Assembly: GCF_014653435.1 (NCBI RefSeq)
Contig: NZ_BNAO01000004.1
Span: forward strand, 300,514 to 364,513
Source: Alishewanella longhuensis
GTDB lineage: Bacteria; Pseudomonadota; Gammaproteobacteria; Enterobacterales; Alteromonadaceae
Direction of reading: 5' to 3'
Length of the DNA: 64,000 nt
Of this stretch, positions 55,524-64,000 are shown one piece after another. The notes below the pieces were generated by a model, which ran no database searches, was not told the origin of the DNA, and saw nothing but the letters and a program-made list of their open reading frames with translations. Positions within the stretch are counted from its first letter, which is position 1. Each line of letters starts with the position of its first letter. The translations under genes were made by a program, and so were the position numbers.

Positions 55524-56543
55524 TTAGCTTTTGTAGCCATTAGGATTTTGGCTTTGCCAGTGCCAGGTATCTTGCACCATATCTGCCAAGGTTTTTTCGG
55601 TTTGCCAACCCAGTAACTGTTTGGCTTTAGTTGGCTCGGCGTAGCAACTGGCTATATCGCCTGGCCGCCGCGGGGCGATTTTATAAGGCACGGCTACCTG
55701 GTTTCTTGCACTGAACGCTTTCACCATATCCAGTACGCTGTAGCCAACACCTGTACCTAAGTTAATTGCTTCAATGCCCTGATGCTGCTGTAAATACTCC
55801 AGTGCCTTGAGATGTCCTTTCGCCAGATCGGCCACATGAATATAGTCGCGCACCCCTGTACCATCTGGGGTGGGGTAATCATTACCAAACACCGATAGCT
55901 GTTCACGTTTACCTACAGCAACCTGTGCAATAAATGGCAGTAAATTATTGGGGATACCATTGGGATCTTCGCCAATCAGGCCGCTTATATCAGCGCCAAC
56001 CGGATTGAAGTAGCGTAGCAAGGCAACAGACCAATCCGGCTCCGCTTTAACAAGGTCCTCTAAAATAAGCTCAATCATTAGCTTACTTTGACCATAAGGG
56101 TTCGTAGCAGAGCGAGGCGCACTTTCTTTTATCGGCACTTCTTTGGCATCGCCGTAAACGGTAGCGGATGAGCTAAAAACGAGTTTTTTTACATTAAAAT
56201 GGCGCATTACCCGACAGAGGGTTATGGTACCAGCCACGTTATTGTCGTAGTAATGTAAAGGCAATTGAGTCGATTCGCCTACCGCCTTTAACCCGGCGAA
56301 GTGTATTACCGCACTAATTGTATATTGACTAAACACTGCGGTTAATGCCGCTTGATCGCGGATATCACCGGTAATGGTAACAATTTTTTCGCCCGATAAC
56401 TGCTCAACACGCTTTAGTGCCTCATCTGAACTATTACTGTAGTTATCAAAGCTAATAACTTTATAGCCGGCACGCACTAAACAGAGTGCAGTATGGCTAC
56501 CGATATAGCCAGCGCCGCCTGTTAGTAAAATGTAATTGCTCAT
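55524..56543 (-). CDS. galE: UDP-glucose 4-epimerase
   Basis: Interconverts UDP-glucose and UDP-galactose for surface polysaccharides or galactose use. Product of 339 residues, extended SDR fold: [35 protein letters not shown], catalytic Ser-Thr region [10 protein letters not shown], Tyr-x-x-x-Lys in NPYGQSKLM, and [42 protein letters not shown]. Stands alone; no other sugar genes are nearby. Confidence 0.96.
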   Translation of the reverse strand: MSNYILLTGGAGYIGSHTALCLVRAGYKVISFDNYSNSSDEALKRVEQLSGEKIVTITGDIRDQAALTAVFSQYTISAVIHFAGLKAVGESTQLPLHYYDNNVAGTITLCRVMRHFNVKKLVFSSSATVYGDAKEVPIKESAPRSATNPYGQSKLMIELILEDLVKAEPDWSVALLRYFNPVGADISGLIGEDPNGIPNNLLPFIAQVAVGKREQLSVFGNDYPTPDGTGVRDYIHVADLAKGHLKALEYLQQHQGIEAINLGTGVGYSVLDMVKAFSARNQVAVPYKIAPRRPGDIASCYAEPTKAKQLLGWQTEKTLADMVQDTWHWQSQNPNGYKS

Positions 56544-56567
56544 TGCTGCAATCCCTTGGACATGTAA

Positions 56568-56867
56568 TTAAGGTAGCACTTTTTTGTAAGGTTTGACGGT
56601 GGCTTTTACATAGACACCGGCTTGCCAGTAAGGATCAGCTGCGGCCCAGGCTTCGGCATCAGTCAAAGAGGGAAACTCAGCAATCACTAGAGAACCGGTA
56701 AAACCGGCTTCACCAGGCGCTTCTGAGTCAATCGCGGGTAATGGGCCTGCGGCAAATAAACGCTGTTCATTTTTTAGCTGTTCTAGCCTGGCCAGGTGAG
56801 CAGGGCGGGCTGCCAACCGTTTTTCCAGACTATTGGCCGCATCTTCTGCATAAATCATATATAACAT
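56568..56867 (-). CDS. YciI family protein
   Basis: Product of 99 residues: [28 protein letters not shown], ending [27 protein letters not shown]. The ferredoxin-like YciI fold with the conserved Arg-x-x-His and the Asp-Pro near the end (ADPY) is complete. Its biochemical role is not settled. It lies 24 bases upstream of galE on the same strand and may share its transcript. Confidence 0.9.
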   Translation of the reverse strand: MLYMIYAEDAANSLEKRLAARPAHLARLEQLKNEQRLFAAGPLPAIDSEAPGEAGFTGSLVIAEFPSLTDAEAWAAADPYWQAGVYVKATVKPYKKVLP

Positions 56868-57102
56868 GTTAAAAACTCACCTTAAAAAATAAGCCAGAAC
56901 CTTAGCAGATTTGCGGTTTAAAACCAATTGCTGCGAGTAACAATTGAGGTCGGGCTAGGATTTCTCAACACAGGCTGTTAGCATGCAGCTGACAACAATA
57001 AATTATAACTATAACAATTACCCAAACTGCCTTGTGAAAGCTTATATGAGTGAACACTGCGGCTAGCAAGGGTATATCACTATATCCAGGAGTCACGCAG
57101 TT

Positions 57103-58515
57103 ATGAAACGTGAACAATTTAGCTCCAGCTTAGGTTTTATCCTGGCTGCAGCAGGTTCCGCCGTTGGTATTGGTAATCTGGTCGCCTTTCCGGTTATGGC
57201 CAGTAAAAATGGTGGGGCGGCTTTTCTAATTATGTACGCCTTTTTTGTATTCTTTATTTGCTTACCTGTGATGTTAGCCGAGATGAGTCTGGGCCGGCAT
57301 ACCCGGCAAAACCCCTTAGGTGCCTATACACAAATTGGTCAAAGTCGGGCCTGGCGTACTGTTGGCTGGTTGTCGGTGCTCACCCCTTTTATGATTGGGG
57401 TGTTTTATCTGGTGATTACCGTGTGGATTGCCGGCTATTTGGGGAAGGCGCTGATGGGGCAGCTTGATCAACTGGCTGATCCCGCAGGTTTTGATGTCTT
57501 TATCAATAGTAACGAACTCTTTATTTACATGGGTTTTGTCGTAGCTCTAACCTTTTTGATTTTACAAGGTGGTGTGAAGAAAGGTATTGAAAAGGCCACT
57601 ACGGTCTTAATGCCAACCTTGTTTATCATGTTGATTGCCTTGGTTATTTATGTGTTGACCTTGGATAACGCTATGCTCGGCGTAAAATTCTTTTTAATTC
57701 CTGATTTTACCAAGCTTACCGGTGAAGTGTTGAATGGTGCTTTAGCTCAGGCGTTTTTCTCTTTGTCACTGGCTATGGGGATTTTGATCACTTACGGCTC
57801 TTATATTCAAAAACACGACAATATTGTCTCAGCCGGTAAGACGGTAGCGGGTTTGTCGTTGTTAGTTGCTTGTTGCTCAGGCTTATTGATTCTGCCTGCC
57901 GTCTTTTCCTTTAACCCGGATATCGAAATTGCTGAGTTATCTGAATCCAGTATTGGTATGATCTTTATGTTTTTACCAAAAATCTTTTTGGCACTGCAAG
58001 CCGATATTGGCTACTTTGGCGCTTCTTTTATTGCAGCTTTCTTTTTCCTGTTAGTGTTTTTTGCTGCGATGACCTCGTTAGTGTCTATTATTGAAGTGCC
58101 TGTCGCCAGTGTAATGGATGGTAAAGGCGTGAGTAGACGTAAGGCACTCTACATTTTGGGCAGCGCTATGGTCGTTTTAGCCATCATATCTGCCTTATCG
58201 TTCGGCCGCGTTGATGCGCTTACCAATTTGCTTAGTTACGGCGGGGCTGATAAATCGTTCTTCGCGATTATTTACGATATGTTTTATGAAACCATATTAC
58301 CGTTAAACGGCTTCTTATTGTGCCTATTTGTTATTTACCGTTGGAAGAAGCACAATCTTATTGCAGAAATCAGCGATGGCAATCAAACCTTTGCTGGCTC
58401 GGTGCTGCAAAAGTACATGAACCTCTCGTTAGGCATCTTTATTCCGGTAATTTTAGCCATAATTTTTGTTAATACCGTTTCTACCATCTATTTTGGTAAA
58501 AACTTATTATTCTAA
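57103..58515 (+). CDS. neurotransmitter:sodium symporter family (SNF/NSS) transporter
   Basis: Product of 470 residues with eleven or twelve membrane helices. The N-terminus FSSSLGFILAAAGSAVGIGNLVAFPVMASKNGGAAFL carries the unwound helix 1 with Na+ and substrate contacts; MLAEMSLGRHTRQNPLGAY and AFFSLSLAMGILITYGSYI (helix 6) follow. Such transporters bring in amino acids or related molecules with Na+; the substrate cannot be told. AGGAG lies about nine bases before its ATG. Its stop is beside palindrome copy G. Confidence 0.92.
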   Translation: MKREQFSSSLGFILAAAGSAVGIGNLVAFPVMASKNGGAAFLIMYAFFVFFICLPVMLAEMSLGRHTRQNPLGAYTQIGQSRAWRTVGWLSVLTPFMIGVFYLVITVWIAGYLGKALMGQLDQLADPAGFDVFINSNELFIYMGFVVALTFLILQGGVKKGIEKATTVLMPTLFIMLIALVIYVLTLDNAMLGVKFFLIPDFTKLTGEVLNGALAQAFFSLSLAMGILITYGSYIQKHDNIVSAGKTVAGLSLLVACCSGLLILPAVFSFNPDIEIAELSESSIGMIFMFLPKIFLALQADIGYFGASFIAAFFFLLVFFAAMTSLVSIIEVPVASVMDGKGVSRRKALYILGSAMVVLAIISALSFGRVDALTNLLSYGGADKSFFAIIYDMFYETILPLNGFLLCLFVIYRWKKHNLIAEISDGNQTFAGSVLQKYMNLSLGIFIPVILAIIFVNTVSTIYFGKNLLF

Positions 58516-58521
58516 CTTACT

Positions 58522-58612
58522 AACACAACTCCGGTACCGGGTATAACTTATCCACACAACTCCGGTACATGTGGATAAACTGGTTAGACCGGTACCGGAG
58601 TTGTGTGGATAA
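58522..58612. repeat. DnaA-box palindrome cluster, copy G
   Basis: A partial left arm (ACACAACTCCGGTACCGG, no box), then TTATCCACACAACTCCGGTAC joined directly to CATGTGGATAA, then a right arm ACCGGTACCGGAGTTGTG with TGGATAA. Three perfect boxes in 91 bases. Composite of at least two elements, between convergent transporter and FliK-like genes. Confidence 0.88.
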
Positions 58613-58623
58613 ATGTGTAGAGA

Positions 58624-61056
58624 TCAGGCTTTGGTTGAGATTAAGCTGGTGCGGCGGTTGCCAAGGGTATCCGGGATTTTGCCAAGTTGGCATTGTGCTG
58701 TGCTTACGTTTAAGCCTTGAGCGGTGCAGCGTTCGGTAAGCAGCGGCAAGAATTTTTCGGCTTGGCGTAGTGCTAATGGTTCGTCAGTGTAAAACTGTAA
58801 TTGCACATCGCTATTATTGAGTTTCGCCACCGCCATTAGCTGTCCATAGCGGCCTAAGTCGAATTTCATTGTCAGTTGCCAATATTTTTGTTGCTCCGCT
58901 TTTTCTTTGTTTTCAGCCTCTCGTTGCTCAATTAAAATTTGGCTTAAGCGGCTTTCTTGCTGTTGTTGCAGTGCCAATGGGATTAACCATTGCTGGCCGA
59001 TGCTGGCTGTGTCGGCATTTTGTAACTGGGCCAGCTGCAAGGCACTGCTGTGGCTGCCTAGAGCACGTAAGAGCTGACTACTTTGCTGCTGATCTAATTG
59101 CGCGATATTTTGCGCTAAGCGTTGTGCGGTGGTTTCTTTGCCAGCATGCAGCGGCTGTCTTAATAAATGCCCGAGTAATAACTGAATCGCAACGGCCAAG
59201 GTACCTGCGGCTGTGCCCAGATTAGGTTGAGCTTGTAGCGGTTGAAACTGTAACGCGGCTTGAAGCTGCTCTTGCACTTGTGGCACTGATAATATTTTAG
59301 CATTGTCAGGTTGCGCCTGGCGCACCAACAATAGCAATTGTTGCACAGCTTGAGGCATCTCCGGCATGTTACGCAGCGTTGCCGGGCTAATCTCAAGTAA
59401 TGGTAAAAGCTGGCGCCAGGCAGAGGTGCTAGGTGCCAGTTGGTGGGCAGAACTCGTTTTAGAGTCTGCAAGCATATTACTAAGAGGCAAAGGCTTTAAA
59501 AAATCACTACTGGGTAATCGCAGTTTTTGCTCACTGGCTACGGGTTGAATGCTCAACTGCCAGTCATTGTTTTTTACCGTTGTACGGCCAATATTTTCTG
59601 TAGGAGCCACCAGGTTCAAATGTAGTGCTTTTACCTCGGATAGTGGTATTTTTAGCGGTTCATTTGCTAGTTGTGTTACCGACTCTCCGCGCTGTAACCG
59701 TTGTTGTAACAAGGCTAACTGTTTAGGGTCCTGCAATAGCTCTGCCTGTGCTTTGGTTAGTGCAACAGTTTGAGGTAACGCTGTTAAAATTTTGATTTCT
59801 AGCTCCACCATACCTGGCTGGGGCATGCTAAAACGCATTTGTAGCGGTATATCAAGAGGTATAGATTGCAGAGCTGCTGGCGAGTTGAGCGCAAGCTTCA
59901 GTGGACCTTGCGCAGTTTGGACAATCAATTGTGACTGTTGCTGGCTAAGCTGTTGTAGTTTAGCAAAGTACAGTATCGAGGGTTGCAGTTTTACAGCTGC
60001 TGGGTCTGTTGTTGGGCTGTGAATATTTAACATTTTTTCCAAATTAACTGCTTTCATTGCATCCTCTTTCAAGCTGGTTATAGCACCTTTTAACAGACTG
60101 AAAACAGATACTGTCTTAGAGCTTGCCGGCTGCGCGCTCTTTTCTGTTAATTCTCTTGTAACAGCAATATTGGGTTGCAGCGTAATCTTTGTGTCAGTGC
60201 TTTTAGCCTCTTGGTGTTTTCCTTCAATATTTTTTGCTTCAGGGCCAAGTAGGGTTAACTTTGTTGCCAGCATATCCGGTGTCAATTGAACATCAGGTAA
60301 AGCTTTAAGAGGTTGCACAAGCAATACAGCGCTTGCCTGAGGCAGTTGAGTGTGAGCTAAATGCTGGATCAAGGGGGTTAATAACGTTTGCAGTACCGAG
60401 CGCTGAGTGCTGTTAAGCACGAAAGTGGTATCACCCAACTGTAAGATAGGTGTGTTGCTGAGTAGTTGCTGTTGTAGTGCAACTTGTTGTTGAGGTTGAA
60501 GCAATAACTGCTGCAAAGCAGGACTTAGCTTTTGCAGAATATCAGACTGACTGAACTGAGTAATTAAAGTTGCAAAGGAAGAAACTTGCCCGCCAGCTTG
60601 CTGGGCAACTGATAAGATATGTAGCTGTGCATATGAAGTAGGGATCTTTAGGTTAAAGGTTTCACCTGCTAAATGCCGTATCATTTCACCTTGCGCAAAA
60701 TGCTTTGCCAATTGCTGCAGATGCGTAGGGTTTGTTAGCCATTGTGCTTGTGCCTGGCTTAGTGCTATCGCTTGCGGTTGACCTTGCCATTGCATCACTT
60801 TAACATTCACAGCGTTATTGGGTGCCGCGCTAAAGCTCAGTTGCAGAGGCATATTTGTTGGTAATGCTGCTGGTGCCTGTAATTTTACTTGTTGCATGCC
60901 TTGCGGTTGTTGCAAAAATAAAATGGCGCTGTCAGCTGCTTGTGCTACCAGTCTGGCATTATAGGGAGTATTGGCTAGCAAAGGCTGCAACGCGCCAGGT
61001 GAATTGGCAACTAGCTGATTAAGTGTTGGCAGAGAACCAGGCTGTAAAGGTTGCAT
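58624..61056 (-). CDS. FliK-like hook-length control protein
   Basis: Product of 810 residues, very rich in Gln, Leu and Ala. The C-terminal domain (about 715-795, YWQLTMKFDLGRYGQLMAVAKLN, VQLQFYTDEPLALRQAEKFLPLL) fits the FliK/Flg_hook C-terminal fold that switches the export gate. The N-terminal part holds two copies of one module (about residues 45-150 and 360-482; IALSQAQAQWLTNPTHLQQL and VALTKAQAELLQDPKQLALL). It lies next to ccmA, as in Shewanella-like genomes, away from the main flagellar cluster. Whether it acts in hook length or a related export system is unknown. Confidence 0.75.
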   Translation of the reverse strand: MQPLQPGSLPTLNQLVANSPGALQPLLANTPYNARLVAQAADSAILFLQQPQGMQQVKLQAPAALPTNMPLQLSFSAAPNNAVNVKVMQWQGQPQAIALSQAQAQWLTNPTHLQQLAKHFAQGEMIRHLAGETFNLKIPTSYAQLHILSVAQQAGGQVSSFATLITQFSQSDILQKLSPALQQLLLQPQQQVALQQQLLSNTPILQLGDTTFVLNSTQRSVLQTLLTPLIQHLAHTQLPQASAVLLVQPLKALPDVQLTPDMLATKLTLLGPEAKNIEGKHQEAKSTDTKITLQPNIAVTRELTEKSAQPASSKTVSVFSLLKGAITSLKEDAMKAVNLEKMLNIHSPTTDPAAVKLQPSILYFAKLQQLSQQQSQLIVQTAQGPLKLALNSPAALQSIPLDIPLQMRFSMPQPGMVELEIKILTALPQTVALTKAQAELLQDPKQLALLQQRLQRGESVTQLANEPLKIPLSEVKALHLNLVAPTENIGRTTVKNNDWQLSIQPVASEQKLRLPSSDFLKPLPLSNMLADSKTSSAHQLAPSTSAWRQLLPLLEISPATLRNMPEMPQAVQQLLLLVRQAQPDNAKILSVPQVQEQLQAALQFQPLQAQPNLGTAAGTLAVAIQLLLGHLLRQPLHAGKETTAQRLAQNIAQLDQQQSSQLLRALGSHSSALQLAQLQNADTASIGQQWLIPLALQQQQESRLSQILIEQREAENKEKAEQQKYWQLTMKFDLGRYGQLMAVAKLNNSDVQLQFYTDEPLALRQAEKFLPLLTERCTAQGLNVSTAQCQLGKIPDTLGNRRTSLISTKA

Positions 61057-61226
61057 CTAAAGCGAAACACTCCTGTTTAAAAACATCACTAGTGTCAGTA
61101 TAGCTTGCCGACAATTCCCGCAAACAGCTGATCTGGATCACGCTGCTTACGCGGTTCTGATTCTTAATCGGCCTGCATTATGCTACTATGCGCGCAATTT
61201 TGTCCGTCGTCGATAGTCAGAGGCCT

Positions 61227-61886
61227 GTGAATATAGCACAATCCACCTTTGCTGTTACTGCACCAGTGTTGTTAAGCGCGCAAGGACTAAGTTGCGTAAA
61301 ACAAGACCGGGTGTTGTTTGAACAGCTATCGTTACAATTAAAGCCGGGCGAGCTTTTGCAAATTAAAGGCAAAAACGGTGCCGGTAAAAGCTCGTTATTA
61401 CGTATTTTAGCCGGTTTAGCGCGACCGGACGAAGGCGAGCTAGCCTATCTTACCCAACCGCTTAGTACTCAATTGGCTGACTATGCGGCAAATCTGTGTT
61501 TTATTGGCCATCAAAGCGGTATCCACGAACAACTTACTGCCTTAGAGAATATGCAGTTTTGGCGGGCAGCCGCAGAGCTCAGAGCGGTAGACGATTATGC
61601 CTTACTAGCTGCTCTGGGCCTGGCAGGCCTTGAGGATATTCCTTGTAAAATGCTCTCAGCCGGCCAGCAGCGCCGGGTGTCTTTAGCGCGGCTTTGGGCC
61701 ACCAATGCGCAAATTTGGATCTTAGATGAGCCTTTTACCGCCTTAGATCAAAGTGCTATCAGTAGTTTACAGCAGCACTTTATCCAACATTTAACCCAGG
61801 GGGGAGCCATTATTCTGACTACTCACCAACCGCTGACGTTAGACTATCACGCGCTACATGCCCTGGAGATCCAGTACCGATGGTAA
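61227..61886 (+). CDS. ccmA: haem exporter ATP-binding protein
   Basis: ATPase of the CcmABCD complex that releases holo-CcmE during cytochrome c maturation. Product of about 219 residues from GTG 61227; an ATG at 61188 adds 13 residues but lies in a likely extended -10 element (TGCTACTAT). Walker A KGKNGAGKSSLLRILAGL, signature LSAGQQRRVSLARLW, Walker B IWILDEPF and switch His in ILTTHQP are complete. It overlaps ccmB by seven bases. Confidence 0.93.
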   Translation: MNIAQSTFAVTAPVLLSAQGLSCVKQDRVLFEQLSLQLKPGELLQIKGKNGAGKSSLLRILAGLARPDEGELAYLTQPLSTQLADYAANLCFIGHQSGIHEQLTALENMQFWRAAAELRAVDDYALLAALGLAGLEDIPCKMLSAGQQRRVSLARLWATNAQIWILDEPFTALDQSAISSLQQHFIQHLTQGGAIILTTHQPLTLDYHALHALEIQYRW

Positions 61887-62545
61887 AGTTTGGGGTTTTT
61901 CTAAAGCGCGAACTGCGGCTGCTGGCGCGGCAAAAATCTGACTGGCTAAACCCGGTACTATTTTTTGTAATAGTGCTTACCCTTTTCCCGCTAGGGGTTG
62001 GGCCAGAGCCCAATATGCTGCGTATAATAGCGCCAGGAATAGTCTGGATAGCGGCATTGCTCAGTGTGCTGCTGGCGGCAGAGCGGTTGTTTAAAGATGA
62101 TTACCGTAATGGTGTTATTGAGCAGTTAGTTGCTGCGCGCCATACGCTGTTAGCCTTTGTGTTGGCGAAGATTGCCAGTAATTGGTTGAGCACTGGCTTA
62201 CCCTTGATATTGTTGGCGCCGGTGGTTGCTTTACTGTTTAATATGGAATTGCCAGCGCTACAAGCGATGACATTAACATTAATCTTAGGCACGCCAGTGT
62301 TGAGTTTATTGAGTGTGCTGGGGGCGGCTATTACGGTTTCGGCCGATAAAGGCGGCATTTTACTGGCACTACTAATTCTACCGCTGTATATTCCGCTGTT
62401 AATTTTTGCCAGTGCTGCTATTGAGGCTGCGAGCATGGGGCTGGAATACCGTGGGCAGCTGGCAGTTTTACTAGCTATTGTATTGTTTTCATTAGCATTG
62501 GTGCCTATGGCGGTGTGCAGTGCTTTAAAGATAAATGTGAGCTGA
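61880..62545 (+). CDS. ccmB: haem exporter permease
   Basis: Product of 221 residues with six membrane helices, membrane part of CcmA2B1C. FLKRELRLLARQKSDWLNPVLFFVIVLTLFPLGVGPEP at the N-terminus and APGIVWIAALLSVLLAAERLFKDDYRNGVIEQL are diagnostic. One base separates it from ccmC. Confidence 0.95.
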   Translation: MVKFGVFLKRELRLLARQKSDWLNPVLFFVIVLTLFPLGVGPEPNMLRIIAPGIVWIAALLSVLLAAERLFKDDYRNGVIEQLVAARHTLLAFVLAKIASNWLSTGLPLILLAPVVALLFNMELPALQAMTLTLILGTPVLSLLSVLGAAITVSADKGGILLALLILPLYIPLLIFASAAIEAASMGLEYRGQLAVLLAIVLFSLALVPMAVCSALKINVS

Positions 62546-62546
62546 T

Positions 62547-63284
62547 ATGTTTAAGTGGTTAGATCCTTTAGCAAAACCGGAAACGCTATTTCACTTTTGC
62601 GGCAAATTGACACCTTGGTTAATGGGCTCTGCTATTTTTACCATGTTGCTGGGTAATATCTGGGGGTTAGGTTTCACGCCAACGGATTACCAGCAAGGCG
62701 ATAGCTATCGTATTATCCACATTCATGTGCCGTCCGCTATTATGTCGATGGGCGCTTATATGGCGATGGCCATTGCCGCCTTTACGGCCTTAGTTTGGCA
62801 AATAAAGACTGCACAGTGGGCTGTTCTCGCCATTGCACCTATAGGTGCCGTTTATACGGCTATTGCCTTATTAACCGGTATGGCATGGGGTAAACCCATG
62901 TGGGGTGCCTGGTGGGTGTGGGATGCACGCTTAACCTCCCAGCTTATTTTATTATTTTTATACTTTGGGGTTATGGCACTGCATGGTGCCTTTTCTGATC
63001 GGCAAACCGGTGCCAAAGTGGCCAGCTTACTTGCCGTTATTGGTGTAATTAATCTGCCAATTATCCATTTCTCGGTAGAGTGGTGGAATACCCTGCATCA
63101 GGGCGCCACCATTACTAAGTTCGGTAAGCCTTCTATTGATCCCAGCATGTTATGGCCGTTGTTAATCAGTTTGTTAGCTTACAAGCTGCTGTTAGCGGCG
63201 TTAGCTTGTTATCGTTTACGTACTGCAATCTTAGAGAATGAGCAGCATCGGCCTTGGGTTAAACAATGGGTAGCTAAACAATGA
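62547..63284 (+). CDS. ccmC: haem handling protein CcmC
   Basis: Presents haem to CcmE. Product of 245 residues with six helices. The tryptophan-rich periplasmic WWD motif reads WGKPMWGAWWVWDARLTSQ, and the two haem-ligand His are in IIHIHVPSA (loop 1) and HFSVEWWNTLHQG (loop 3). All expected residues are present. Its stop overlaps the ccmD start (ATGA). Confidence 0.96.
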   Translation: MFKWLDPLAKPETLFHFCGKLTPWLMGSAIFTMLLGNIWGLGFTPTDYQQGDSYRIIHIHVPSAIMSMGAYMAMAIAAFTALVWQIKTAQWAVLAIAPIGAVYTAIALLTGMAWGKPMWGAWWVWDARLTSQLILLFLYFGVMALHGAFSDRQTGAKVASLLAVIGVINLPIIHFSVEWWNTLHQGATITKFGKPSIDPSMLWPLLISLLAYKLLLAALACYRLRTAILENEQHRPWVKQWVAKQ

Positions 63285-63577
63285 ATGGAACATTAACTGT
63301 GTTTTTTCAATCACTTTTTAGCGGTAATATAGAGTTACCTCAGAAACTTTTTGGTATTTTTACCTTCTATTTTGCCAGCTTTTCCGATCTTTTAGCCATG
63401 GCCAGTAACGGCATTAGCTACAGCTTTTTTGTTTGGCTGTCGTTTGGTTTAACGTATTTATTGTTAAGTGTGTTACTTGGCTGGAGTCTCTATCAGCAAC
63501 GGCAGTTTAAACAGCAGATGGCTGCTAAACTGGCCCGGGAGCAACGAGTTAAGCAGTATCAGGAGCAACAGACCTAA
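63281..63577 (+). CDS. ccmD: haem exporter protein CcmD
   Basis: Small single-helix protein needed to release CcmE. Product of 98 residues, longer than the usual 60-75. The core [38 protein letters not shown] from about residue 31 matches the family; about 25 extra residues precede it, so translation may start further in, but the ATGA overlap with ccmC supports the long form. A basic, Gln-rich cytoplasmic tail follows. Confidence 0.9.
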   Translation: MNGTLTVFFQSLFSGNIELPQKLFGIFTFYFASFSDLLAMASNGISYSFFVWLSFGLTYLLLSVLLGWSLYQQRQFKQQMAAKLAREQRVKQYQEQQT

Positions 63578-64000
63578 TGCAACCAAGACGTAAAAAACGC
63601 CTGTTTTCAATGTTATTAGTGATTAGCCTTATTGCCGGTGCCGTTGGCGCTATGCTGTTCGCTTTACAGCAAAATATTAATTTATTTTATACCCCGGGCC
63701 AGTTAGTACAGGGGTTAGGGGAAGGTAAAATTAAACCTGATGTAGGCCAGCGTTTGCGTTTAGGCGGTATGGTGGTGCCGGGGTCGGTGTCACGGGATGC
63801 AACCAGTTTAAAAGTTAGTTTTGATTTAACCGATGACTCTGGTGAGATAGCAACGGTTGAATTTGAAGGTATCTTGCCGGATCTGTTTCGTGAAGGGCAG
63901 GGTATAGTGGCGCAAGGTATTTTGAAAAGTGCCAATGTGCTCGCAGCCACTGAAGTATTGGCTAAGCACGATGAAGAGTATTTACCGCCGGAGGTTGCCG
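63577..64000 (+). CDS. ccmE: haem chaperone CcmE (partial, runs off the window)
   Basis: The ATG shares one base with the ccmD stop (TAATG). The reading frame stays open to the last base, giving 141 residues without a stop. A basic N-terminus ([10 protein letters not shown]) and one membrane anchor ([19 protein letters not shown]) are followed by the OB-fold domain with [21 protein letters not shown] and [16 protein letters not shown]. The covalent haem-binding His is in [12 protein letters not shown] near the end, with the Tyr four residues on. Only the flexible C-terminal tail is missing. Confidence 0.95.
   Translation, partial: MQPRRKKRLFSMLLVISLIAGAVGAMLFALQQNINLFYTPGQLVQGLGEGKIKPDVGQRLRLGGMVVPGSVSRDATSLKVSFDLTDDSGEIATVEFEGILPDLFREGQGIVAQGILKSANVLAATEVLAKHDEEYLPPEVA

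Noticed and set aside
61184-61189. Strong promoter for ccmA
   Set aside because: An extended -10 is seen but the -35 region (TTCTTA) matches poorly, so it was mentioned only as a reason to doubt the ATG start.

Overview
The window looks like the chromosome of a marine or freshwater gammaproteobacterium of the Alteromonadales/Chromatiaceae type (Rheinheimera or Alishewanella would fit). This rests on protein character and gene order only: trpLEGD(CF)BA divergent from rnm-yciO-scpAB-rluB, a long TonB-dependent receptor, a FliK-like protein beside ccmABCDE, SlyD with a His-rich tail, and many c-di-GMP proteins. The species cannot be fixed without a search.

Layout. 1-2.7 kb: nadA, tRNA-Ser(GGA) followed by a ~158-bp structured tandem repeat, a small secreted protein and a YgjP-type metalloprotease-fold protein. 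2.7-10.8 kb: a TonB-dependent receptor with a long leader that holds a 24-codon ORF, a secreted coiled-coil protein, a cytochrome b562-like protein, a YebC-family protein, a HAD phosphatase and a diguanylate cyclase. 10.8-17.3 kb: a class A PBP-like protein, hemH, a PQQ-type sugar dehydrogenase and slyD. 17.4-24.4 kb: the trp operon, with a complete attenuator (trpL has three consecutive Trp codons) but a trpB broken by a 38-nt deletion. 24.6-31.9 kb: housekeeping genes (rnm, yciO, scpA, scpB, rluB), a COG0523 GTPase, a broken solute-binding protein and an SDR enzyme.

32.0-47.3 kb is a compact benzoate-degradation island: a LysR regulator (BenM/CatM type), catB-catC-catA, benA-benB-benC-benD, the two 3-oxoadipate CoA-transferase subunits, 3-oxoadipyl-CoA thiolase and enol-lactonase, then benK, benE and an OprD-type porin. 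Together these cover uptake of benzoate and its conversion through catechol, muconate, muconolactone and 3-oxoadipate to succinyl-CoA and acetyl-CoA. The same pair of operator sites (ATAC-N7-GTAT followed by ATAC-N7-GTGT) lies before catB and before benK. The island appears richer in G+C than its flanks and is bracketed by two almost identical 67-bp palindromes, which suggests acquisition as a unit.

47.3-64 kb: a membrane protein, a NarL-type two-component pair, a decayed NRAMP transporter, an HBM-type chemoreceptor, a PAS-GGDEF-EAL protein, galE, a YciI protein, an NSS transporter, a FliK-like protein and the start of the ccm operon (ccmE runs off the end).

Across the window at least seven intergenic loci carry a ~67-bp palindrome family whose ends are perfect DnaA boxes (TTATCCACA). 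They sit against stop codons, mostly between convergent genes. No transposase, integrase, CRISPR array, rRNA or prophage was seen.
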